Source: Candidatus Brocadiaceae bacterium
Lineage (GTDB): Bacteria > Planctomycetota > Brocadiia > Brocadiales > Brocadiaceae
Length of the DNA: 7,498 nt
Direction of reading: 5' to 3'
Assembly: GCA_024653795.1 (NCBI GenBank)
Contig: JANLHY010000097.1
Span: 1 to 7,498, forward strand
A program made the translations under genes and the position numbers. Below the pieces are notes generated by a model. The model worked only from the letters and a program-made list of their open reading frames with translations, made no database searches and had not been told where the DNA came from. Positions 1-5,800 of the stretch are shown piece by piece. Every line of letters begins with the position of its first letter. Within the stretch, counting starts at the first letter, position 1.

Positions 1-1380
1 TTCCAGACCTGCATTCTCAACAATCTGCTGAATGGGCATTTCGATAGCCAACCGAACGATATTTACACCCGTCTTCTCATCTCCTTTGGTTTTCACCGAG
101 TCCAATGCCTTCGATGCCCTTATCAACGCAACCCCTCCGCCCGGCAGGATGCCCTCTTCCACAGCAGCCCTGGTAGCATGTACGGCATCCTCTATTCGGG
201 ACTTCTTTTCCTTCATTTCTGCCTCAGTAGCAGCGCCGACGTTGATCCGCGCAATTCCACCGGAAAGCTTTGCAAGTCGTTCCTGTAATTTTTCGCGATC
301 ATAATCTGAAGTAGTTGTGCTTATCTCTGCCTTGATCTGTGAAATTCTTCCCTGGACTTCTTTTGGATCACCAGCCCCTTCAATTATCGTTGTGGTATCC
401 TTATCGATAACCACCTTCTTTGCCCTGCCCAGGTCAGTTAATTGAACACTGGTAAGTTGTACACCCAAATCTTCAAACAATGCCTTACCGCCGGCAAGGG
501 CGGCAATATCGCCTAACATCTCCCTCCTTCTATCACCAAACCCAGGCGCCTTGACAGCAACGCACTGTAAGGTACCGCGGAGTTTATTGACGACGAGTGT
601 ACTGAGAGCCTCACCCTCTATGTCCTCAGCAATAATAATTAAGGCCTTGCCTGATTTTGCAATCTTTTCCAATAAAGGGACAAGATCCTTGATGACCGAC
701 AACTTCTTTTCGTGTATCAAAATATAGGGGTTTTCAAACACAGCTTCCATGGTCTCGGGAGAAGTAACAAAATAGGGAGACGAATACCCCCTGTCAAATT
801 GCATTCCTTCGACTAAATCAACTGTCGTTTTCAGGCTTTTCCCCTCTTCTACCGCAATAACACCGTCTTTCCCAACCTTTTCCATAGCATCTGCTATTTG
901 GTTGCCAATCTCTTCGTCGTTATTTGCTGCAATCGTAGCAATCTGGGTAATCTCTTTTTTCCCCGACACCTTGATGCTCATCCTTGTGAGTTCTTTTGAT
1001 AGGGCATCCACAGCCTTTTCAATACCATGTTTAATATCTACAGGGTTCGCTCCCGCCGTAATATTCTTGAGGCCTTCCTCAAATATTGCCTCAACCAGGA
1101 GGGTTGCTGTTGATGTGCCATCTCCTACCATATCATTTGTTTTTGAAGCAGCCTCCATGACCATCTTCGCGCCCATGTTCTCGTAAGGGTCTTCGAGCTC
1201 GATCTCCTTCGCAACAGTAACACCGTCGTTAACCACTACCGGTGAGCCAAAACTTTTTTCAATAACGACATTACGGCCTTTCGGTCCCAAAGTAACCTTA
1301 ACGGCTTTCGACAATTTTTTGATGCCGTTCCTTATAGCCTCGCTTGCGTCACGTCCATAGATAATCTTTTTTGCAGCCAT
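1..1380 (-). CDS. groEL: Chaperonin GroEL (Hsp60), C-terminus outside window
   Basis: ATP-dependent protein-folding chaperonin of the cytoplasm, which works as a double heptameric ring capped by GroES. The frame is open from an ATG at 1378-1380 to the window edge and gives residues 1-460 of a family normally near 545, so about 85 C-terminal residues are missing here. I translated the frame and found no stop or frameshift. It opens with MAAKKIIYGRDA, carries the nucleotide-binding TLGPKGRNV segment (residues 30-38) and GDGTSTAT (86-93), and has Asp52, Asp87 and Asp398 at the same numbers as the E. coli ATPase residues; Asp398 lies in IEDAVHATRAAVEEG. GILPGGGVAL follows. A strong AGGAGG at 1386-1391, five bases before the ATG, fixes the start. 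It is the second gene of a groES-groEL operon, 17 bases after the groES stop. Whether the C-terminus has the Gly-Met tail cannot be seen. Confidence 0.98.
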   Translation of the reverse strand, partial: MAAKKIIYGRDASEAIRNGIKKLSKAVKVTLGPKGRNVVIEKSFGSPVVVNDGVTVAKEIELEDPYENMGAKMVMEAASKTNDMVGDGTSTATLLVEAIFEEGLKNITAGANPVDIKHGIEKAVDALSKELTRMSIKVSGKKEITQIATIAANNDEEIGNQIADAMEKVGKDGVIAVEEGKSLKTTVDLVEGMQFDRGYSSPYFVTSPETMEAVFENPYILIHEKKLSVIKDLVPLLEKIAKSGKALIIIAEDIEGEALSTLVVNKLRGTLQCVAVKAPGFGDRRREMLGDIAALAGGKALFEDLGVQLTSVQLTDLGRAKKVVIDKDTTTIIEGAGDPKEVQGRISQIKAEISTTTSDYDREKLQERLAKLSGGIARINVGAATEAEMKEKKSRIEDAVHATRAAVEEGILPGGGVALIRASKALDSVKTKGDEKTGVNIVRLAIEMPIQQIVENAGLE

Positions 1381-1385
1381 CACGA

Positions 1386-1391
1386 CCTCCT
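1386..1391 (-). promoter_or_regulatory. Ribosome binding site of groEL
   Basis: A perfect AGGAGG on the minus strand, five bases from the groEL ATG, inside the 17-base gap after groES. It is stronger than the groES site (AGGAG), which fits higher output of GroEL. Confidence 0.85.
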
Positions 1392-1397
1392 AAAATA

Positions 1398-1685
1398 TTA
1401 TTCAATTACAGCCAGAATATCATCTTCAGACATCAACAGGTATTCCTCACCGTCAATCTTCACTTCGGTACCGCCGTAAGAACTGAATAATACCCTGTCG
1501 CCCTTTTTCACCTGAAATTTAACCCGTTCTCCACTCTTCAATATCCTTCCATCTCCAATGGCAATAACCTTGCCTTCTTTTGGTTTTTCTTTTGCCGTAT
1601 CGGGTAATACAATACCACCCGCTGTCTTTCCCTCTGCCGCGACCCTTTTTATTAACACCTTTTCTCCTAATGGCCTTACATTCAT
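1398..1685 (-). CDS. groES: Co-chaperonin GroES (Hsp10)
   Basis: Heptameric lid of the GroEL folding chamber, cytoplasmic. The 95-residue product has the usual family length. It starts with MNVRPLGEKVLIKR, followed by the mobile loop at about residues 18-33 with the hydrophobic IVL (25-27) that contacts GroEL and the PDTAKEKP turn. GKVIAIGDG (38-46), the KKGDRVLFSSYGG strand and the closing EEYLLMSEDDILAVIE are all standard. The ATG at 1683-1685 is preceded by AGGAG at 1697-1701, eleven bases upstream. groEL follows after 17 bases, and a promoter-like sequence lies just upstream at 1709-1736, so this is the first gene of the operon. No CIRCE inverted repeat is visible upstream, so HrcA control is not supported by the sequence. 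Confidence 0.97.
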   Translation of the reverse strand: MNVRPLGEKVLIKRVAAEGKTAGGIVLPDTAKEKPKEGKVIAIGDGRILKSGERVKFQVKKGDRVLFSSYGGTEVKIDGEEYLLMSEDDILAVIE

Positions 1686-1708
1686 ATCTCGAACCGCTCC
1701 TTTCTATA

Positions 1709-1736
1709 ACTATACACCACTAAAAACCATTATCAA
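1709..1736 (-). promoter_or_regulatory. Probable sigma-70-type promoter of groES-groEL
   Basis: On the minus strand TTGATA (1731-1736, five of six to consensus) and TATAGT (1709-1714, five of six) are separated by 16 bases. The predicted transcription start near 1702 would leave a very short leader of about 17 bases that begins right at the AGGAG ribosome site. A heat-shock sigma factor cannot be judged from this alone. Confidence 0.55.
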
Positions 1737-1781
1737 CACGTAACCTTTTAATCCCTAACATCTTTTGAACTAATTATATGA

Positions 1782-1868
1782 GTAGGGTGGATTAAGGCGT
1801 TGGTTTTTACGCCGAATCCACCTTCACTATTTGTAAATGGTGGGTTCGCTCCGCTTAACCCACCCTAC
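1782..1868. repeat. 87-bp double-hairpin palindromic repeat (REP/MITE-like)
   Basis: The ends are perfect 9-base inverted repeats: GTAGGGTGG at 1782-1790 and CCACCCTAC at 1860-1868. Each half also folds on itself. The left hairpin pairs GGTGGATT (1786-1793) with AATCCACC (1815-1822), and inside it GGCGT (1796-1800) with ACGCC (1809-1813). The right hairpin pairs GGTGGGTT (1839-1846) with AACCCACC (1857-1864). The two halves are inverted, diverged copies of one unit. From memory, sequences of the form GTAGGGTGGGTTAAG...AACCCACC are scattered between genes in many environmental bacteria. It lies between the response regulator stop and the groES promoter and could act as a transcription barrier, although no T-tract follows. 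No clear target duplication is visible. Confidence 0.8.
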
Positions 1869-1896
1869 CGTAAATCCGCATAAATAAGCGATCAAT

Positions 1897-2301
1897 TTAC
1901 TTCCAATAGTACTTCGCAATGACTTGTTCGACAGAATCACGCATGATGTTAACGTTAATCGGCTTTGGTATCAACGTGTAAGCATCTACACTGATAAGAT
2001 CAATTTGAAGTTCTCTCGTTATGTCGCCTGACATAAAAATACAGGGTATGGCAACACTGATTTCGTTCCTGATAATCTTGAACGTCTCAAGACCGCTATA
2101 ATCAGGAAGGTGCGCATCCAAAATTAACAAATGCAATTCTTCACTCTTGGCTATCTTTACAGCCTCGCGACCGCAACTGGCAAGGTAGGTAGTATAACCC
2201 TTCAGTTCAAATACGTCTCTTAAACTATCACGACATGACGCATCATCATCCGTTATGAGAAGTGAATAATGCCCCGCACGCGGGTCTAATAACGCCATCA
2301 T
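1897..2301 (-). CDS. Single-domain response regulator (CheY/Spo0F-type receiver)
   Basis: Receiver-only phosphoacceptor protein of a two-component system, 134 residues, with no output domain. In the chosen frame the sheet-1 motif LLITDDDAS supplies the metal-binding acidic pair (Asp18/Asp19). LLILDAHLPDYSG carries the phosphoacceptor Asp62, FMSGD has the switch Ser91, and LIPKPI has the conserved Lys113. I chose the ATG at 2299-2301 because GAGGA (2310-2314) lies eight bases upstream; a TTG five codons earlier has no such site, and a second ATG follows at once (MM). The gene is an orphan: no histidine kinase is in the window, and it is separated from groES by a palindromic repeat. Its partner and the pathway it serves are unknown. 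It might relay phosphate to another regulator or act by protein contact, but nothing here decides. Confidence 0.92.
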   Translation of the reverse strand: MMALLDPRAGHYSLLITDDDASCRDSLRDVFELKGYTTYLASCGREAVKIAKSEELHLLILDAHLPDYSGLETFKIIRNEISVAIPCIFMSGDITRELQIDLISVDAYTLIPKPINVNIMRDSVEQVIAKYYWK

Positions 2302-2370
2302 AATGTAAATCCTCAATTACTTTATAGAATTTATGATTGGAATTTTAGCAAATTATATACCATGCAAAGG

Positions 2371-2399
2371 ATTATAACTTTTCAAAATAGGGGAGTTAA
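2371..2399 (-). promoter_or_regulatory. Possible promoter of the response regulator gene
   Basis: On the minus strand TTAACT (2394-2399, four of six) and a perfect TATAAT (2371-2376) are 17 bases apart, giving a leader of about 60 bases before the ATG at 2301. The surroundings are AT-rich, so chance matches are likely; a second TATAAT-like string lies closer to the gene (about 2352-2359). Confidence 0.4.
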
Positions 2400-2550
2400 G
2401 TCATTAAACCCACAATACACAACTCACGGTAGCACAAAATAATCCTATTCCTTTATAAGATAATTACTTGCCATTACACAGAATTTAAAATTTAAATTTT
2501 CTAAAGTTATTTTACAAATTTTTACGAGACTTATCAACAGTTTTCATTGT

Positions 2551-2595
2551 TGTCATTTTGACACTTTTAAGGTCAATGAATGTTTATTACTGTCA
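2551..2595. promoter_or_regulatory. Cluster of TGTCA/TGACA half-sites, possible operator
   Basis: The divergent region between the response regulator and the prenyltransferase holds TGTCA (2551-2555), TGACA (2559-2563), GTCAA (2572-2576) and TGTCA again (2591-2595). The first two form a perfect inverted pair with a 3-base gap. TTGAC/GTCAA at 2558-2576 forms a second overlapping palindrome around CTTTTAAG. The cluster lies roughly 45-90 bases upstream of the -35 box of the prenyltransferase promoter, an activator-like position. The other bases of the 2317-2718 gap show only AT-rich sequence and the two promoters. Confidence 0.25.
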
Positions 2596-2639
2596 CTATG
2601 GCAGACGCATTTACCGTTAACACATTACCGATTACATCC

Positions 2640-2668
2640 TTGATTAATAAACTATTGGTTACTATAAT
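2640..2668 (+). promoter_or_regulatory. Probable sigma-70-type promoter of the UbiA-family gene
   Basis: TTGATT (2640-2645, four of six) and a perfect TATAAT (2663-2668) are separated by exactly 17 bases. The expected transcription start near 2675 gives a leader of about 44 bases to the ATG at 2719. Confidence 0.55.
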
Positions 2669-2718
2669 TTCTCATCTTAAACTTTTATCTAACAACTTTC
2701 AATTTGGTTAAGGTGAAA

Positions 2719-3588
2719 ATGAGCTTTTCCCGCTTACTCCAAAAGATTACTACCTTATTAAACCTGATTAAATTCTCGCACACCATATTTTCATTTCCCT
2801 TCGCCGTGATGAGCGCATTTCTTGCAGCGGGCGGCATGCCTGGCATAAAACAATTGTTGTTAATCATTGCGGCGCTGGTAACGGCGCGCAGCGCTGCCAT
2901 GTCTTTTAACAGACTGGTCGATACTCATTACGACGTCAATAATCCGAGGACAACCTATCGTGTCACTCTCCAAAAGAAAATTGGCAGAACGAACATGTGG
3001 ATGTTTACCATCTTATGCGCAGCACTTTTCTTTCTCTGTGCGTGGTCGCTTAATCGACTCGCCTTGTATATGTCTCCCCTGGCCATACTCATCATTTTTG
3101 GGTACTCATACACAAAGCGGTTTACCCATTTATCCCATTTCGTCCTCGGCCTTGCATTAGCGCTTTCACCCATAGGTGCATGGGTAGGGATACAGGGCAC
3201 ATTAGCACTCACACCATTCTTGCTGGCATTTGCCGTTGTCTTATGGACGGCGGGATTTGACATCATATACGCATGTCAGGACGTGGAGCATGACGTGAAA
3301 TCAGGACTACATTCAATACCAAAGAGATTAGGCATTAATGGAGCGTTAATACTTTCGGGGGTACTGCACCTTTTCATGGTGGGGATACTTCTCATCCTGC
3401 CCCGATATGCAGGTCTTGGTATTATTTATTCTATGGGAGTATATGTCGTTGCCGCATTGCTTCTTTACGAACATTCACTGGTAAAACCCAAAGACCTATC
3501 GAAGGTCAATACAGCCTTTTTTACCGTTAACGGAATTATCAGTATGGGACTCATGGGTGTGACCTTGATAGACGTCTTTGCAGGGTAA
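2719..3588 (+). CDS. UbiA-family aromatic prenyltransferase (4-hydroxybenzoate polyprenyltransferase-like; MqnP candidate)
   Basis: Integral membrane enzyme that attaches a polyprenyl chain to an aromatic ring in quinone synthesis. The 289-residue product is almost all hydrophobic helices, as expected of the nine-helix UbiA fold. The first Mg-diphosphate motif is N64-R-L-V-D68-x3-D72 followed by NPRT. The second is D181-x2-YACQD188-x3-D192, followed by SGLHSIPKRLG. The pattern resembles the bacterial 'UbiA-other' group that includes the futalosine-pathway enzyme MqnP, but sequence alone does not separate this from UbiA or MenA. After NPRT the usual R-x-L-P-x-G-x-I reads R-V-T-L-Q-K-K-I, so the expected Pro and Gly are absent. 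I chose ATG 2719 because AAGG lies five bases upstream; the TTG at 2704 has no ribosome site. No other quinone gene is adjacent, and a promoter is seen at 2640-2668. Confidence 0.88.
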   Translation: MSFSRLLQKITTLLNLIKFSHTIFSFPFAVMSAFLAAGGMPGIKQLLLIIAALVTARSAAMSFNRLVDTHYDVNNPRTTYRVTLQKKIGRTNMWMFTILCAALFFLCAWSLNRLALYMSPLAILIIFGYSYTKRFTHLSHFVLGLALALSPIGAWVGIQGTLALTPFLLAFAVVLWTAGFDIIYACQDVEHDVKSGLHSIPKRLGINGALILSGVLHLFMVGILLILPRYAGLGIIYSMGVYVVAALLLYEHSLVKPKDLSKVNTAFFTVNGIISMGLMGVTLIDVFAG

Positions 3589-3655
3589 GTTTTGACATAG
3601 CAGGAGTAATACAGGATTGAAGTTATGAGATTGAGAGGCCGGGAAGAAATGAATT

Positions 3656-3747
3656 ATAGAACAAAATTTTCATATCTTCCTAACTTCTCATCTTCTTGAT
3701 TATTTTCTCCGCGTCCGCAGCGTTCTCTGCGGTAAAATTTGTTCTAT
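3656..3747. repeat. 92-bp MITE-like element with terminal inverted repeats
   Basis: The left end ATAGAACAAAATTTT (3656-3670) and the right end AAAATTTGTTCTAT (3734-3747) are inverted copies that differ by one extra A. Inside the right part, CCGCAG (3715-3720) and CTGCGG (3727-3732) form a perfect 6-base stem with a 6-base loop. The segment 3702-3743 has a relative at 5861-5900. The right arm overlaps the last codons and the TAG stop of the DUF2905 gene. No coding potential and no transposase. No T-tract follows the hairpin, so a terminator role is uncertain. Confidence 0.6.
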
Positions 3748-3968
3748 CGCCTGCTGAACAACCACATGATGAAGGAGAGGATGATGCTAATAATAATGCC
3801 GGTAGTAATGGGAAAGTAAAAACTGAAGTTTTTCTTTTGAATGGCAATATCCCCGGGAAGCCTTCCTATAAAAGGAATCTTGCTGCCGAATAAAAATAGC
3901 CCGCCCACGACAATCATAATAATCCCAAAAAATATTAAAATCTTGCCAAATGCGCTTAATTCACCCAT
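3744..3968 (-). CDS. DUF2905 small inner-membrane protein
   Basis: A 74-residue protein of the uncharacterised DUF2905 family. Two hydrophobic segments, about residues 7-28 and 54-71, flank the family signature GRLPGDIAI (35-43) and FSFYFP (48-53). It should sit in the inner membrane with a short polar loop between the helices. The function is unknown. In other bacteria I recall members near ruvB or queA, but neither is here. The ATG at 3966-3968 has no recognisable ribosome binding site, and the left end of an IS element (3973) begins only four bases upstream. The gene has therefore probably lost its original upstream region, while its frame and family length remain intact. Its TAG stop lies inside the right arm of the 3656-3747 repeat, so both gene borders touch mobile-type sequence. 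Confidence 0.88.
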   Translation of the reverse strand: MGELSAFGKILIFFGIIMIVVGGLFLFGSKIPFIGRLPGDIAIQKKNFSFYFPITTGIIISIILSFIMWLFSRR

Positions 3969-3972
3969 AATT

Positions 3973-3988
3973 AGGGTTTACTGAAAAA
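3973..3988 (+). repeat. Left terminal inverted repeat of the IS element
   Basis: AGGGTTTACTGAAAAA, one mismatch (T for C at position 6) to the opposite end at 4655-4670. The preceding ATT (3970-3972) is the proposed target duplication, and the DUF2905 start codon ends at 3968. Confidence 0.85.
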
Positions 3989-4069
3989 TTCATTTTATTC
4001 AAAGGTACTATTGAAGAACATTCTTTTTACGATTTGATATTTAACACTACATCATATTCCTCGTGCAAT

Positions 4070-4568
4070 TTAGCAGGCTAATGGCTTGAGTTGTATCTTT
4101 CTGAGCGCTGTTTTCAGGTTCATCCCTAAGAGTCCCAGTCTTACCCATATCTCCGATCCATTCTCTATGCTATAGAGCACCCTGTCCAGCCCGTAATGTT
4201 CTTTCCCATTCCCAAAATCCCCTTCTATTCTGTTCCGCATGGTCTAAAAATACAAATCCATCCACATGCACACATCCCGCTTTGCTCCCAAACTCCACTT
4301 CCTTCCCATTCTTCCCTCTCACTATTGGCCTTACGTACGGCCTGGCAAAACTTACTATCCGATCCTTTATCCGGTTCACTTTCTCCTTATACATGGCCTT
4401 CTGTTGCTCATAAATCTCTCCTGCTGCCTCAAGTCTCTGCCGCACCTTCTTCCCTATCACTTCGCCTTTCTTCTCCAATTTCCCCACTAACCCTCTTACC
4501 TGTTCCAGATTCCTTCTGACATACTGGATCATCTGCTTCCGCGCCTTCCTTATTGTCTTCTTCTGCAT
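4070..4568 (-). pseudogene. IS5-family transposase remnant, frameshifted and missing the catalytic centre
   Basis: Two transposase pieces lie in different frames. The upstream piece (4568 down to about 4243) begins MQKKTIRKARKQ, continues through a charged, helical stretch and reaches RIVSFARPYVRPIVRGK (residues 70-86) and KEVEFGSKAG, followed by VDGFVFLDH. This resembles the middle of DUF772/DDE IS5-type transposases. The downstream piece, in another frame from about 4240 to the TAA at 4070-4072, reads RNRIEGDFGNGKEHYGL and then GLLGMNLKTAL, typical of the conserved C-terminus with the catalytic Glu region. The part between them, where most of the catalytic DDE core lies, is deleted, and an N-terminal domain is also absent before 4568. 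If translated, the first frame would run out of phase to a stop at 4170-4172. No active transposase can result. Confidence 0.82.
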
Positions 4569-4654
4569 TTTCCTTGCATTTTTCCCTTCGTTTCTTTAGC
4601 GCCATTATACCATATCTCCCGCTATTTTAAAGGTATTTTATGGCTTTTCTTTAT

Positions 4655-4670
4655 TTTTTCAGTAGACCCT
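4655..4670 (-). repeat. Right terminal inverted repeat of the IS element
   Basis: On the minus strand it reads AGGGTCTACTGAAAAA and pairs with 3973-3988. ATT follows at 4671-4673 on the plus strand. Confidence 0.85.
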
Positions 4671-4700
4671 ATTTAATCCGTTATGATCTGGTTCTATTAA

Positions 4701-4733
4701 CCTCCTCCTCCTCCTCCTCCTCCTCCTCTCCTC
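4701..4733. repeat. (CCT)9 trinucleotide microsatellite
   Basis: Nine perfect CCT units (4701-4727) followed by an imperfect CTCCTC tail. The minus strand is an all-purine (AGG)n run, in effect a string of Shine-Dalgarno-like sequences, but no ATG, GTG or TTG lies at a useful distance after it. It sits about 28 bases outside the right end of the IS and does not lie in a recognisable gene. It is a candidate for slippage variation and for triplex or G-rich strand structure. Confidence 0.95.
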
Positions 4734-4892
4734 AACACTCAAACTATTTGTATCCGTATTAAATGATACTATCCGACTCTGTGCTGCCCTGGCATTTGTA
4801 TATGCCTATTGTAAATATCTCGGTGCGTACAGACATATAAAGATCGTGTTCTATTTTCAGTCATACGAGTACCGTCATCTTGTCAATTCGAG
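4734..4892. other. Intergenic region without recognised features
   Basis: Between the microsatellite and the recombinase stop codon. No supported gene is seen. A loose inverted arrangement of CGAGT and ACTCG near 4865-4895 downstream of the recombinase is too weak to call a terminator. Confidence 0.5.
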
Positions 4893-5789
4893 TCATGCCC
4901 TTGGATGCGCCTTGTTGTAAACTTCTTTCAACCGTTCTGTAGTTATATGGGTATAAATTTGGGTTGTGGAAAGATTCGCATGGCCCAGAAGTTCCTGGAC
5001 AGAGCGCAAGTCAGCGCCACGGTCTAACAGGTGAGTTGCAAAGCTGTGCCGGAAGGTGTGCGGTGAAATCCTGGTGTTCATCCCGGCCTTTTTCACATAC
5101 TTTTCCAGCATCCTTGCCACACTGCGTTCGGTGAGGCGCCCACCACGGTTATTTAAAAAAAGGGCTTTATTATTTCTGCCCAAGACGCGGAGTGATGAGT
5201 CTGAATTTCTTTTGTCCATATAAGCTTGTATGGCATTTAAGGCATGATTCCCGATGGGAAGTAACCGTTCCTTTTTACCCTTTCCCTTTACTTTCACAAC
5301 TCCACCGGAGAAGTCTACATCAGAAACATCAATCCCTGCTAACTCACTTACCCGCATGCCCGTACTGTACAGGGTTTCCATAATAGCGCTATCGCGGATG
5401 CCTAACAAGGTATTTAAATCGGGTATATTTAATAATGTCTCTGTCTCATTTATACTCATAAATTCAGGGAGGTTTCTGTTCAGTTTGGGAGTTCGAATAC
5501 TCTCTACGGGATTGAATTCTAAAATACCCTCACGACACAGAAATTTATAGAAAGAACGAATAGATACGAATTTCCTGGCAATTGTGGTTTTGGAATAATC
5601 CTGCTTTTTTTGAAAGGCAAGGAATTTTCTCAATAATAAACGTGTAACACTCCCAAAACTGCTACATCTCTCCGCATTAAGAAATGAAAGATATTGTTGT
5701 AAATCATTTCGATAAGCCCTTAAGGTCTGCGATGAAAAATTTCTGTCGTGCTCGATATGCGCAAGATATTTATTTATATAATCCAGCAT
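4893..5789 (-). CDS. xerC: Site-specific tyrosine recombinase, XerC-like
   Basis: Cuts and rejoins DNA at dif-type sites to resolve chromosome dimers, normally with a XerC/XerD partner and FtsK. The 298-residue length matches the family. Residues 1-88 form the N-terminal SAM-like DNA-binding core domain (FSSQTLRAYRNDL near 18-30), and the C-terminal domain holds all catalytic residues: Arg146 in STGMRVSEL, Lys170 in KGKGKKERLLP, His244 and Arg247 in HTFRHSFATHLL, His270 in QELLGHANLSTTQ, and nucleophile Tyr279. The last four fall at the E. coli XerD numbers. QELLGHANLSTTQ and the KAHPRA end look more like XerC than XerD, but the split is not certain, and an integrase role is less likely given the compact length. 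The ATG at 5787-5789 has only a weak AAAGG nine bases upstream. No integron cassettes or att sites were seen beside it. Confidence 0.93.
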   Translation of the reverse strand: MLDYINKYLAHIEHDRNFSSQTLRAYRNDLQQYLSFLNAERCSSFGSVTRLLLRKFLAFQKKQDYSKTTIARKFVSIRSFYKFLCREGILEFNPVESIRTPKLNRNLPEFMSINETETLLNIPDLNTLLGIRDSAIMETLYSTGMRVSELAGIDVSDVDFSGGVVKVKGKGKKERLLPIGNHALNAIQAYMDKRNSDSSLRVLGRNNKALFLNNRGGRLTERSVARMLEKYVKKAGMNTRISPHTFRHSFATHLLDRGADLRSVQELLGHANLSTTQIYTHITTERLKEVYNKAHPRA

Positions 5790-5800
5790 AAGTTGAAACC

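Larger units (their letters stand above)
3973..4670 (-). mobile_element. Internally deleted IS element (IS5-like), with inverted ends and ATT target duplication
   Basis: The left end AGGGTTTACTGAAAAA (3973-3988) is an inverted match, 15 of 16, to the right end (4655-4670), which reads AGGGTCTACTGAAAAA on the minus strand. Directly outside, ATT occurs at 3970-3972 and at 4671-4673, which fits a 3-base target duplication. The element is about 700 bases, roughly half of what a complete IS5-type element needs, and contains only a broken transposase on the minus strand. A 3-base ANT duplication would fit the ISL2 group of IS5 as I recall it, but the group is not certain. It is likely immobile alone, yet could be moved by a full-length relative. 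Confidence 0.85.

Noticed and set aside
32..1186. Plus-strand open frames (32-304 and 902-1186) opposite groEL
   Set aside because: They lie wholly inside the conserved groEL frame on the other strand, lack ribosome sites and resemble nothing; they are shadows of groEL codon use.
2302..2316. TTG start for the response regulator
   Set aside because: It lies within the GAGGA that serves the ATG at 2301, so it would hide its own start signal.
2487..2500. Perfect 14-base AT palindrome AAAATTTAAATTTT
   Set aside because: In such an AT-rich stretch palindromes of A and T arise easily; nothing ties it to a function.
1730..2539. Two DnaA-box-like TTATCAACA strings (1730-1738 and 2531-2539), possible origin
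   Set aside because: Each has a mismatch to TTATNCACA, they are 800 bases apart, one overlaps a -35 box, and no dnaA or dnaN gene is near.
2704..2718. TTG start for the UbiA-family protein
   Set aside because: No ribosome site upstream; the ATG at 2719 has AAGG at a suitable distance.
2610..3530. The 12-mer TTTACCGTTAAC occurring twice (about 2610 and 3519)
   Set aside because: One copy is coding sequence and the flanks do not match, so it is most likely coincidence.
3589..3655. Terminator after the UbiA-family gene
   Set aside because: No GC-rich hairpin followed by a T-tract is present just after the stop codon.
4196..4519. Plus-strand open frames opposite the transposase remnant
   Set aside because: The proteins are low-complexity (Pro, Ser, Leu rich) and mirror the purine-rich coding strand of the transposase.
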